Source: Lachnospiraceae bacterium (lineage in GTDB: Bacteria; Bacillota; Clostridia; Lachnospirales; Lachnospiraceae). From it: a stretch of 51,808 bases of DNA. How positions within the stretch are numbered: the stretch's first letter is position 1; each line of letters begins with the position of its first letter. Shown here piece by piece: positions 27,231 to 35,027 of this stretch. The stretch is taken from NCBI GenBank assembly GCA_024694625.1, contig JAILJP010000011.1:1-51808 (forward strand), written 5' to 3'. Under the pieces are notes generated by a model that saw only the letters and a list, made by a program, of their open reading frames with translations, made no database searches and was not told where the DNA came from. The translations under genes were made by a program, and so were the position numbers.

Positions 27231-27267
27231 CATATATTCCGCAAGAAGAGACGGAAAGGAATATATG
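27231..27267 (+). promoter_or_regulatory. Hairpin enclosing ribosome site and start codon of the helicase gene
   Basis: A perfect 10-bp inverted repeat, CATATATTCC (27231-27240) and GGAATATATG (27258-27267), has a 17-nt loop. The right arm contains the GGA of the ribosome site AAAGGA and the whole ATG start codon (27265-27267), so the fold would block initiation. There is no T run, so it is not a terminator. Confidence 0.65.
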
Positions 27268-28953
27268 CTTAATGAAAAACAAAGGACTGCGGTAGAGCAT
27301 TGGAAGGGACCTTGCCTTACCATTGCTCCTCCCGGGTCCGGAAAAACAAAATGCCTGGTGGAAAGAGTGGTGCATCTCATTCGGGTGCACCATGTGAAAC
27401 CGGGAAATATCTTGGTATTAACCTTTACAAATGAAGCTGCCCGGGAAATGAAAGATCGTTTTATTGGGGAGTTTTCTTCTTATGAAAATTTGCCGTTTTT
27501 TGGTACATTTCATTCTTTGTTCTTTCAAATTCTGAAAGAAGAGTATTCCTATCAACAATCAAATATTTTGAAACAACAGCAAAGTATTTCTTGTTTGAAA
27601 GAAGCTTTGAACCAACATGGAATTTCCTATGCCTCCATAAATCTTTTGGATTTGGTGAAAGAGTTTTCTTGTTGTATCAATAAAAATATTATGCCAAAGG
27701 AGTTTGAGTCCAATGTGTTACAGCATGGATTCTTTCAGGTGTTTCAAACCTATAGGGAGAAAAAGAAAAAACACCACCTGATAGATTTTGATGACATGAT
27801 GATTTTGGTATTGGAACTGTTTCAAAGTCGCCCGGAGATTTTGCAGAAATGGCAGAAAAGATATGACTATATCTTATTGGATGAGATGCAGGATATTAAT
27901 GAACTCCAATTTCAAATCGTTCAGCTGTTGCTAAAGGAGGAACAAAATATTTTTGCTGTGGGAGATGACGATCAGTCCATTTATGGATTTCGTGGCTCAA
28001 ATCCTAAGATTATGCTTTCTTTTCAAAAGCATTTTCCAAATACGAAGATGATTGTATTAGATACGAATTATCGAAGCCTTCGGCAGATCATAGAAGTGTC
28101 AAATCATTTTATTTGTCATAACAAAAACCGATATGAAAAGGATTGCAAAGGGTTTTTGGATGGATTTGGAAATGTGAAATACTTGAAATTCCAAGAGGAA
28201 GGGGATCAGGTTCAATACATTATAAATTACATAAAGACAAAGAATCCTTCATCTTTGGGAATTCTATATCGCAGCAAATCCGATGCTTTGCTGTTGGCCC
28301 AGATGCTGGAATGTCAAAAAATCCCTTATTTTTCCAAGGAAAGCTTTTCGGATAAGATTTTAAATATTGTGCTTTCGAATCTGATTACCTGTTTAAAGTT
28401 GGGATATGATTTGGAGGTGAAACATACAGAAGAGTCGGATTTTTGCAAAGGTCCTTTGGCCTTTGATTCTCTAAGACATTTGTCTTTATTTGCGGGCATC
28501 AACTATATTCGGAAGGGATTGGGGTATGACCGATATTTGTATAATCGTTTTGAAAAGGACGCATCCTTTTTGGAATATGCTTTTCGAGTCTGTGATTTAC
28601 TTCAAAATGAGACTATGAACCTACCGCCTACCTTAAGTGTTACGGAAAAGATAGAGGTGTTGGAAGGCTATAAAACAAAGGAGGCTTATCGTCAAAAAAA
28701 TAAAGAAGATGCTAAGGTGTTTTTGTACACCTATCATGGCTCAAAGGGATTGGAGTTTGATGAGGTATTTTTGATTACGGTAAATGAAGGGATGGTTCCT
28801 TCGAAGTTTTGTGAATCGGATATGGAAGAGGAGAGAAGAATGTTTTATGTGGCTTTAACCAGAGCGAAGTTTTCTTTAAGGATTTGTTGCATAAAAAATA
28901 GAGGGGGTAAAGAATACCAACCCTCTAGATTTATAAATGAGATGAAGAATTAA
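27265..28953 (+). CDS. UvrD/PcrA-like superfamily 1A DNA helicase
   Basis: The 562-aa protein has the SF1A helicase motifs in order: Q motif LNEKQRTAV at the start, Walker A APPGSGKTK, VLTFTNEAAREMKDR (Ia), YILLDEMQD (II, with Met where Phe or Tyr is usual), GDDDQSIYGFRGS (III), DTNYRS (IV), YHGSKGLEFDEVFL (V) and EERRMFYVALTRAK (VI). It is shorter than UvrD or PcrA (about 720 aa), mainly in the 2B and C-terminal regions. It belongs to the compact ATP-dependent helicase group common in clostridia, whose role in repair or recombination is undefined. The start lies in a hairpin. The stop overlaps that of the convergent DUF1292 gene by 4 nt. Confidence 0.92.
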   Translation: MLNEKQRTAVEHWKGPCLTIAPPGSGKTKCLVERVVHLIRVHHVKPGNILVLTFTNEAAREMKDRFIGEFSSYENLPFFGTFHSLFFQILKEEYSYQQSNILKQQQSISCLKEALNQHGISYASINLLDLVKEFSCCINKNIMPKEFESNVLQHGFFQVFQTYREKKKKHHLIDFDDMMILVLELFQSRPEILQKWQKRYDYILLDEMQDINELQFQIVQLLLKEEQNIFAVGDDDQSIYGFRGSNPKIMLSFQKHFPNTKMIVLDTNYRSLRQIIEVSNHFICHNKNRYEKDCKGFLDGFGNVKYLKFQEEGDQVQYIINYIKTKNPSSLGILYRSKSDALLLAQMLECQKIPYFSKESFSDKILNIVLSNLITCLKLGYDLEVKHTEESDFCKGPLAFDSLRHLSLFAGINYIRKGLGYDRYLYNRFEKDASFLEYAFRVCDLLQNETMNLPPTLSVTEKIEVLEGYKTKEAYRQKNKEDAKVFLYTYHGSKGLEFDEVFLITVNEGMVPSKFCESDMEEERRMFYVALTRAKFSLRICCIKNRGGKEYQPSRFINEMKN

Positions 28954-29255
28954 ACTTCGTCCTGAATCTCATCAAAGCGTTTGCCTACTCGTTCGTATTC
29001 TTCGTCAGAAGAGATGTTATCCAAGTAAGGCTCACCGGTTTCTTCGTTTTCATAGTAGCGATAAATTAAAGCTTCTTCTTCGTTTAAAGGTTCGCCGTTT
29101 TCATCTACGGGCATTAAAACGATGTAGTCCTGGTCATCGCAAGCGAAGATTGTAAGAATCTCACAGTCTAATTCACTGCCGTCATCCATATCCAGCGTTA
29201 CCATAATATCGGTATCGTTTTCATCAATAGGAAAGATTTCTTCGTTTTTGCTCAA
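28950..29255 (-). CDS. DUF1292 family protein
   Basis: The 101-aa acidic protein matches DUF1292: MVTLDMDDGSELDCEILTIF, then DYIVLMPVDENGE and EEALIYRYYE. The family is widespread in Firmicutes, often near ruvX and mutS2 genes, and has no known role; here it is isolated. The start is TTG at 29255, because GGAGG lies 8 nt before it. The in-frame ATG at 29294 has no ribosome site and falls within 10 nt of the -10 box of the gene's own promoter, so it would be untranscribed. Confidence 0.88.
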   Translation of the reverse strand: MSKNEEIFPIDENDTDIMVTLDMDDGSELDCEILTIFACDDQDYIVLMPVDENGEPLNEEEALIYRYYENEETGEPYLDNISSDEEYERVGKRFDEIQDEV

Positions 29256-29282
29256 TGGTGTTACCTCCAAAATTTTTTCCTC

Positions 29283-29311
29283 ATTATATTTCATTTGGGA
29301 GGATAAGACAA
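29283..29311 (-). promoter_or_regulatory. Sigma-A promoter of the DUF1292 gene
   Basis: Read on the minus strand: TTGTCT, a 17-nt spacer, then perfect TATAAT (complement of 29283-29288). The start of transcription should be near 29276. Confidence 0.82.
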
Positions 29312-29338
29312 GTTGGTATAGCGTGATATAGACAAAAA

Positions 29339-29347
29339 TGATATAAT
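29339..29347 (+). promoter_or_regulatory. Extended -10 promoter of the GlgX-like gene
   Basis: TGATATAAT (29339-29347) is a perfect extended -10 element. The -35 position (TAGCGT, 29319-29324) is poor. It lies 30 nt before the start codon at 29378. Confidence 0.6.
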
Positions 29348-29377
29348 TTACTAGATTGTGGCCGAAAAGAGGAAGAT

Positions 29378-31225
29378 ATGGCAATAAAGATTACTAAAGG
29401 AAATTTTAATGAATATGGAGCGGTGGAAAAGGGTAATGAAGTTACCTTCACTTTTGTTGCTCCAATGTTAAAAGAATCTCAGATTCTTTTATATGATAAA
29501 AATACGTTTGAATTAAAACATACCATTACCGTGCCTTGTGAATATCGGATTGGAAAAGTATTCTCCATTTCGGTTAGCGGCTATAAGTGGAATCATCTTT
29601 GTTACTTACTGTCCTGTGATGGAAAAGTATTTTTGGACAACTATGCCAAAAGCATTGTAGGTCGTGAAAAATGGATGGATGAATCCCGTTTGGACAATGG
29701 CTACAAAGTTTATGGTGGCTTTGTGGAAGACGACTATCTTTGGAATTGTCCCAATAAACACTTTATTCCTTCTTCAGAAATGATTATGTATAAGCTTCAT
29801 ATGAGAGGCTTTACTATGAAGCATAAACGCAAAGCGGGAGAAAAGGGAAACTACAAAGGTTTGATTTCTCTGCTTCCTGAACTTAAGGAACTAGGCGTTA
29901 CCTCTTTGGAATTTCTTCCTCTCTATGAGTTTGAGGAAATGCGTTATAAAAGTTCTATGGTGATGGATAAAAACCAAAAGACAAAAGAGGTCTTTGAACC
30001 TGCTTACGGTACAAATTATTGGGGCTATGGTCCTGGTAATTACTTTGCTCCAAAGGCATCTTATTTCGGAGGAAAAGACGTTTCTTCCCACATGAAAGAA
30101 ATGGTGGATGCCATTCACAAAAATCATATGGAAATGATTATGGAGATTTCCTTTGATGAAAACATTTCACCTGAATTTATGGTGGACGTGTTGACTTATT
30201 GGATGGAAGAGTATCATATTGATGGATTCCATCTTTTAGGGGCGGCCCTTCCTGTAGAGGCTGTGGTTCATAATCCTTATTTTGCGGATACAAAGATTTT
30301 TTATGACGGATTCACCCAGGAAGTTCTGCTGGGAGAAGAAGAGGAAAAGCATTTGTTTGTCTGCAATGATGATTTCTTTTATCCCCTTCGTCGTCTGCAG
30401 CATCATATGGATGGAAATATTTGTGATTTTGCAGATCAGATGCGTCGCCAAGGAGAACATTTTGGCTTTGTGAACTATGCCGCATCCAATACGGGCTTTT
30501 GCCTTTGGGATGTATATTCATACGGTGAAAAGCACAACTTTGACAATGGGGAAGACAATACAGACGGCAGTAATTACAACTGCAGTCACAACCACGGTGT
30601 AGAAGGGGAGACCAGAAAGAAAAGCATTCAAAAGATTCGTTTGATGAATGCAAGATGTGCCCTAACCACCGCACTTTTATCCCAGGGGGTTCCCATGATT
30701 TTGGCTGGGGATGAAGTAAATAACACCAATTACGGAAATAACAATCCCTATTGTCAGGATAATGAAATAGGCTGGTCCTTGTTTTTTGACCGGAAATCAT
30801 CCAAAGATTTTCGAAATTATATAAAAGAAGTGATCGCCTTTCGAAAGGCGCACAGTGTGTTATCCATGCCACTTCCTATGCAGATGAATGATTATAAGCA
30901 TACGGGAATGCCGGATTTGTCTTATCACGGAAAAGAACCTTGGATGATGGGCATTGGTGCTGAAAAAAAGGCCATTGGAATATTGTACAACGGACAGTAT
31001 TCTACTTCCGAAAACAAGGAAGATGTATTGCTGTTATTTAATTTTTACTACGATAAAGAAGAGTTTGCAGCTCCCAAGCTTCCGGGAAATAAAAAATGGT
31101 ATTTTGTAACCAATACAGCATTTGATCATTTTAGTCCCGAAGATACACCTTTAGAAGACCAGACAAAAGTTTGTGTACCGGGAGGAACTGTGACAATTTT
31201 AGTTGGAAAGGAGACTGCCAAATGA
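29378..31225 (+). CDS. GlgX/isoamylase-like GH13 protein lacking catalytic residues
   Basis: The 615-aa protein follows glycogen-debranching enzymes along its length: a beta N-domain, YKLHMRGFTM, the Gly/Tyr-rich YGTNYWGYGPGNYFAP, the SYGEKHNFDNGEDNTDGSN stretch, and VPMILAGDEVNNTNYGNNN with YCQDNE. The catalytic residues are gone. Region II GFRFD is GFHLL (283-287), so both the Arg and the nucleophile Asp are lost. Region III has LFVCNDD where the acid Glu is expected. Region IV HD is Asn-Thr (371-372). It is therefore probably a non-hydrolytic glucan-binding or regulatory protein. AGAGG lies before ATG 29378, and the stop overlaps the start of the next gene by 4 nt. Confidence 0.85.
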   Translation: MAIKITKGNFNEYGAVEKGNEVTFTFVAPMLKESQILLYDKNTFELKHTITVPCEYRIGKVFSISVSGYKWNHLCYLLSCDGKVFLDNYAKSIVGREKWMDESRLDNGYKVYGGFVEDDYLWNCPNKHFIPSSEMIMYKLHMRGFTMKHKRKAGEKGNYKGLISLLPELKELGVTSLEFLPLYEFEEMRYKSSMVMDKNQKTKEVFEPAYGTNYWGYGPGNYFAPKASYFGGKDVSSHMKEMVDAIHKNHMEMIMEISFDENISPEFMVDVLTYWMEEYHIDGFHLLGAALPVEAVVHNPYFADTKIFYDGFTQEVLLGEEEEKHLFVCNDDFFYPLRRLQHHMDGNICDFADQMRRQGEHFGFVNYAASNTGFCLWDVYSYGEKHNFDNGEDNTDGSNYNCSHNHGVEGETRKKSIQKIRLMNARCALTTALLSQGVPMILAGDEVNNTNYGNNNPYCQDNEIGWSLFFDRKSSKDFRNYIKEVIAFRKAHSVLSMPLPMQMNDYKHTGMPDLSYHGKEPWMMGIGAEKKAIGILYNGQYSTSENKEDVLLLFNFYYDKEEFAAPKLPGNKKWYFVTNTAFDHFSPEDTPLEDQTKVCVPGGTVTILVGKETAK

Positions 31226-31764
31226 GTAACTTTTGGGGTCACTTCACCACCATAAATCACCACAAACGTTTGGTGATGCGTCATTGCTTTCAAATGGGAC
31301 TTTACAAACAGGGTATTTTACATGATATGTCCAAGTATTCCCCTACGGAGTTTTGGGTTGGAGTGAAATACTTCCAGGGAGATCGAAGCCCCAACAATGC
31401 AGAAAGAGAAGCCAATGGAGTTTCCCTGGCTTGGTTGCATCACAAAGGCAGAAACAAACATCACTTGGAATACTGGATTGATTACACCTTGGAAGGGGAG
31501 GGCTCTCCCATGGGTGGAATGGAAATGCCGGTAAAATATGTTTGCGAAATGTTTGCGGATCGAATTGCTGCCAGTAAAACCTACCAAAAAGATGCTTATA
31601 CGGATCGAAGCCCTTTGGAATATTATGAAAAGAGTTTTGACCATTATATGATTCATCCCAAGACGGCAAAACTTTTGGAAGAAATGCTTACGATGTTGGC
31701 TGAAAAAGGTGAAAAAGAAACGTTTTTATATATCAGAAAAAATATATTACACAATAAAAAATAA
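31222..31764 (+). CDS. DUF5662-like protein
   Basis: The 180-aa protein is rich in His: FTTINHHKRLVMRHCF, GILHDMSKYSPTEF, AWLHHKGRNKHHLEYW and YMIHPKT. The HD pair and spaced histidines suggest a metal-binding helical fold like the HD superfamily; I recall the family as DUF5662, with no known activity. ATG 31222 overlaps the preceding stop as ATGA, and AAAGGAG is 10 nt upstream, so translation is coupled to the GlgX-like gene. That link suggests a shared task. Confidence 0.82.
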   Translation: MSNFWGHFTTINHHKRLVMRHCFQMGLYKQGILHDMSKYSPTEFWVGVKYFQGDRSPNNAEREANGVSLAWLHHKGRNKHHLEYWIDYTLEGEGSPMGGMEMPVKYVCEMFADRIAASKTYQKDAYTDRSPLEYYEKSFDHYMIHPKTAKLLEEMLTMLAEKGEKETFLYIRKNILHNKK

Positions 31765-31778
31765 TTGCGAGGTTTATT

Positions 31779-32786
31779 ATGGAAAAAGAAAAAAAGATTT
31801 TATACAGTGGAATGCAGGCAACCAATACTTTGACTTTGGGAAACTATTTGGGAGCTTTAAAGAACTGGGTAAATATGTATGAAGAATATGAGTGCTTTTT
31901 TGGTGTAATGGATTTGCACAGTTTGACTGTTCGTCAGAATCCTGCGGAGTTCCGTAAAAATGCACGTTCTTTGTATGCCCTTTATGTAGCTGCCGGATTG
32001 GATCCTGAGAAAAACTGTGTTTATTATCAGTCACATGTACCTACCCACGCTCAGTTGGCATGGATTTTAAACTGCTTTACCTATATGGGGGAATTAAACA
32101 GAATGACTCAGTTCAAGGATAAGTCAGCAAAGCATGCGGACAATATCAATGCCGGCTTGTTTACTTACCCTGTATTAATGGCTGCAGATATTTTGTTGTA
32201 TCAGGCTGATGTGGTTCCCGTTGGTGCAGATCAGATGCAGCATTTGGAAATCACAAGAGATATTGCAGAACGTTTTAACAATCTTTACGGCGATGTGTTT
32301 ACCATTCCCGAACCTTATATTGCAAAGGCTGGCGCAAAGATTATGTCATTGCAGGAGCCTACGAAAAAGATGTCAAAATCCGATGAAAATCCCAATGCTA
32401 CCATTTTGCTTTTGGATGATAAGGATACTATTATTCGCAAATTTAAACGTGCGGTTACCGATTCTGATACCGTTGTTCGTTTCGATGAAGAAGAAAAGCC
32501 CGGCGTATCCAATCTTATGAGTATTTATCGTTGTGTTACCGGAAAGACCTATGAAGAGATTGAAAAGGAATTTGACGGTAAGGGATATGGCGACTTTAAG
32601 ATGGCTGTTGGAGAAGCAGTTGCCACGGAATTGGAACCGCTTCACAAACGTTATGATGAGCTTATGAAAGAAAAATCATTCATTGATAAGTGTATCAAAG
32701 AAAATGATGAAAAAGCTTATTATTTCTCTAATAAAACCTTACGTAAGGTTCATAAAAAAGTTGGTCTTACCGAGTTGATTCGATAG
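31779..32786 (+). CDS. trpS: Tryptophan--tRNA ligase
   Basis: The 335-aa class I enzyme charges tRNA-Trp. It has the HIGH-type stretch TNTLTLGNYLGALKNW (residues 15-30), LMAADILLYQADVVPVGADQMQHLE (substrate and dimer region) and the KMSKS loop TKKMSKSDEN. Length is normal. A GCGAGG site precedes ATG 31779. No T-box is seen ahead of it: only 14 nt separate it from the DUF5662 gene. Its last codons (GLTELIR) lie in the outer arm of the foldback element that follows, so the original C-terminus may have been replaced. Confidence 0.95.
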   Translation: MEKEKKILYSGMQATNTLTLGNYLGALKNWVNMYEEYECFFGVMDLHSLTVRQNPAEFRKNARSLYALYVAAGLDPEKNCVYYQSHVPTHAQLAWILNCFTYMGELNRMTQFKDKSAKHADNINAGLFTYPVLMAADILLYQADVVPVGADQMQHLEITRDIAERFNNLYGDVFTIPEPYIAKAGAKIMSLQEPTKKMSKSDENPNATILLLDDKDTIIRKFKRAVTDSDTVVRFDEEEKPGVSNLMSIYRCVTGKTYEEIEKEFDGKGYGDFKMAVGEAVATELEPLHKRYDELMKEKSFIDKCIKENDEKAYYFSNKTLRKVHKKVGLTELIR

Positions 32787-33128
32787 TGTTTACTCCGGAT
32801 TTCTCTCGGGCAGATACTTAGTATAAAAAGTGCAAAAAGGGGATGTGACCTTTTTCCCTCCGCACCGTCTCCACTTTCTTTTCTCGTCTACCGACTCGGT
32901 CCGTGCTTCTGCTTCGCAGAGGTGTCCACTGGACACCCGCACCTAGTCGAACATCCGTAGTGCTCACTCCTAAAGTCGTGAGCTTAACGGCTGTACGACG
33001 GATATTCCGAAAGTTCCGCGGTGTCTGTCGGGAAAGAGGCACATCCCCTTTTTTGCATATTTTTTTAAAATAATTATTCTGTCCGAGAGAAATCCGGTAG
33101 ATAAGTTCTATTTCAACTCGGTAAGACC
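32763..33128. repeat. Foldback (MITE-like) element or structured RNA between trpS and rqcH
   Basis: This gene-free stretch (32787-33107, 321 nt) plus the ends of both neighbours forms nested inverted repeats. The outermost arms 32763-32778 and 33113-33128 are 16 nt, perfect. Next, 32795-32814 and 33078-33097 are 20 nt with one G-U pair. Then 32832-32847 and 33040-33056 are 16/17 nt with one extra base. Pairing continues inward. The interior is richer in GC than the surroundings and carries smaller hairpins at 32906-32922, 32921-32937 and 32962-32983, plus the pair 32953-32958/32998-33003. There is no transposase and no convincing ORF. It could be a non-autonomous mobile element, a structured RNA, or both; the T-rich 33049-33067 could also help end transcription from trpS. 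Confidence 0.8.
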
Positions 33129-34853
33129 ATTTTTGGATGGACGTACCGTGATGGAATAGTTGGTGTGGTAGATGACGTACCCCGGTGCGGCACCTGCCAC
33201 TTTTTTTAACTGTTTTTTCTGAGTATAATCTATGTCTATTTTATCCTGATCTCTTCCGTTGGAGTAGTATCCCGCCAAAGAAGCTGCAAGTTCAAAAATA
33301 TGATCCGGAAGCTCTTCATTGTTTGCTTTTACAATAACATGACTGCCGGGAATGGTTTTGGAATGGAACCACCAATCGTTTCCTGTGGCAATCTTAAAGG
33401 TAACTTCTTCGTTTTGGTAATTGTTTTTTCCAACGTAAATATGATAGCCGTCATCGGTAATAAAATGCAGTGGCTTGGATTTTTTTGCTTGTCCTTTTTT
33501 CGCCTGGGGACGCTTTTTGGTAAATCCGTATTCGTAGAGCTCCTGACGAATCATTTGCAAATCACCTTCGTTTTCCGCAATGGAAAGAGCAGAGAGTATG
33601 AGATTCAAATGCTCTATGGATTTTTTTGTTTCTTCCAAATAGGTATTTAATGCCTCTTTGGTACGCTTCAGCTTATTGTATTTTCCGTAGAATTTGTTGG
33701 CATTTTCCATAATGGATAAGGTCTCGTCAATGGGAATGGTGATTTCTTCGTTGGTGTAATAGTTGAATACCGTCACCTTTTTTTGACCGGCTTCCAATTG
33801 ATAAGCGTTGGCGGTTAACAGTTCTCCATAAAGCTGGAATTTATCCATGGATTGGGTGTCTTGTAATTGTTTGTTTTGTATATTCAATTTCTTAACATTT
33901 CGTTCCAACAAAATATTAATCTGTTTTCTTAAATCCTGAGACTTTTGGTCCATATTGTTTTTCAGATTCTTTGTTGCGTAAAATGCTTCCAACGCATTGG
34001 AGATGGAAGGATAAGGGGTAGAAGTTTTATCCTTGTAGATTTGAAGCTCCAAGGGATAGACTTCCACTGGTTTTTGGGTGCTTGAATCTGTAATCACTAC
34101 AGGATGATAGGTGTTGTTGGAAAGAGCATCCTTTAAGGTTAAAAAGTTTTGGTAAAGGGTGTCTTTTTGCCAGTCACTTAAGGATAAGACAGAAGCATCG
34201 GAATCCAAATCACTTCTGAAACACAGTTCTTCCGCCATAACCGGACCAAATCCTGTTAAGGATGAAAGAATCATTTTCTTAAGAGAATAGGGACGTTTTA
34301 AAAGGTCGTTGAAAAACGTTTCCTTTGTGATATCAAAACAGTTATAGTGGTCCGCCTGGGTGGGAATGAAATAATCTCTGTTGGGAAGCACTTCACGAAC
34401 AGATGAAACAGCGGCGCTGACATGTTTGATACTGTCAAGTACGGTGTTGTTTTCATCGCAGAGAATAATATTGGAGTGTTTTCCCATGATTTCCACATAA
34501 AGGTGTTTTTTGGCAGGGTCTCCCAATTCATTTAAATGTTCGATTTCTATATCTATAACACGTTCCATACCAACCTGTGAAATGGAAGCAATTTTTCCAC
34601 TATTAATATATTTTCGCAGTAACATGCAAAAATTAGGCGCAGTCATAGGGCTTTCCTTGTTTTCCGAAGTCAAATAGATTACGGGAAGAGAAGGAAGAGC
34701 GGAAATCAACAATCGATAGGTGGTTCGGTCCTTCGATGCGGTAATAATCAATTCTTCCTTTTCCGGTTGAGCTATTTTTTTAATATGACTACCGGATAAG
34801 GTTTGATCCAATTCATGAGTTAATGCGTGTAAACAAATTCCGTCAATTGACAT
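33108..34853 (-). CDS. rqcH: RqcH/NFACT family ribosome quality-control protein
   Basis: The 581-aa protein (family about 570) is the bacterial Rqc2 homologue. It binds 50S subunits stalled with peptidyl-tRNA and directs addition of C-terminal alanine tails that mark the chain for decay. The N-terminal NFACT-N domain begins MSIDGICLHALTHELD and continues with FCMLLRKYINSGKI. The middle (about 280-440) is coiled coil. The C-terminal NFACT-R domain includes YHIYVGKNNYQNE and NDWWFHSKTIPGSHVI. ATG 34853 has GGAGA 6 nt before it. Codons for the last residues (NGLTELK) lie in the foldback element. The protein is divergent from yicC. Confidence 0.93.
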   Translation of the reverse strand: MSIDGICLHALTHELDQTLSGSHIKKIAQPEKEELIITASKDRTTYRLLISALPSLPVIYLTSENKESPMTAPNFCMLLRKYINSGKIASISQVGMERVIDIEIEHLNELGDPAKKHLYVEIMGKHSNIILCDENNTVLDSIKHVSAAVSSVREVLPNRDYFIPTQADHYNCFDITKETFFNDLLKRPYSLKKMILSSLTGFGPVMAEELCFRSDLDSDASVLSLSDWQKDTLYQNFLTLKDALSNNTYHPVVITDSSTQKPVEVYPLELQIYKDKTSTPYPSISNALEAFYATKNLKNNMDQKSQDLRKQINILLERNVKKLNIQNKQLQDTQSMDKFQLYGELLTANAYQLEAGQKKVTVFNYYTNEEITIPIDETLSIMENANKFYGKYNKLKRTKEALNTYLEETKKSIEHLNLILSALSIAENEGDLQMIRQELYEYGFTKKRPQAKKGQAKKSKPLHFITDDGYHIYVGKNNYQNEEVTFKIATGNDWWFHSKTIPGSHVIVKANNEELPDHIFELAASLAGYYSNGRDQDKIDIDYTQKKQLKKVAGAAPGYVIYHTNYSITVRPSKNGLTELK

Positions 34854-34896
34854 TTTTCTATCTCCAAAAATAAATTTTAAAATTCGTGCAGCCCTT

Positions 34897-34925
34897 ATTT
34901 TACAAGGCTTCGCGCCAATTGTAAA
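34897..34925 (-). promoter_or_regulatory. Probable sigma-A promoter of rqcH
   Basis: On the minus strand: TTTACA (complement of 34920-34925), a 17-nt spacer, then TAAAAT (complement of 34897-34902), about 45 nt before the start codon. Confidence 0.6.
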
Positions 34926-34937
34926 GGCAAGAAAAAT

Positions 34938-34967
34938 TTGACAAGGAAAGAGAAAGTTTACTATAAT
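34938..34967 (+). promoter_or_regulatory. Strong sigma-A promoter of the yicC-gmk operon
   Basis: Consensus TTGACA (34938-34943), an 18-nt spacer and consensus TATAAT (34962-34967), about 60 nt before yicC. It drives the long unit from yicC to at least coaD, in which I see no internal terminator before 41.0 kb. Confidence 0.85.
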
Positions 34968-35027
34968 ACAAATATTATGAATATTTGTGCCCAAAATTGA
35001 CACATTTTAAATAAAATTGGAGGCAAT

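Noticed and set aside
27265-28953. Truncated or frameshifted UvrD
   Set aside because: All helicase motifs occur in one frame with proper spacing; the short length fits a compact subfamily.
29256-29384. Longer form of the DUF1292 protein starting at 29384 or at ATG 29294
   Set aside because: The region contains the gene's own promoter (29283-29311), so the extra codons would not be transcribed; TTG 29255 has the good ribosome site.
30312-30872. 186-aa antisense ORF within the GlgX-like gene
   Set aside because: It is rich in Cys, His and Ser, lacks a ribosome site, and is a mirror of the strong coding pattern on the + strand.
32818-33042. 74-aa ORF on the minus strand inside the foldback element
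   Set aside because: It has no ribosome site and its Arg/Thr-rich composition follows from the hairpins of the element. It is read through paired arms and is not a believable protein.
34854-35003. Longer N-terminus for RqcH (start at 35003)
   Set aside because: It would extend upstream of the likely minus-strand promoter and through the yicC promoter. The family start MSIDGICLHAL at 34853 has a ribosome site.
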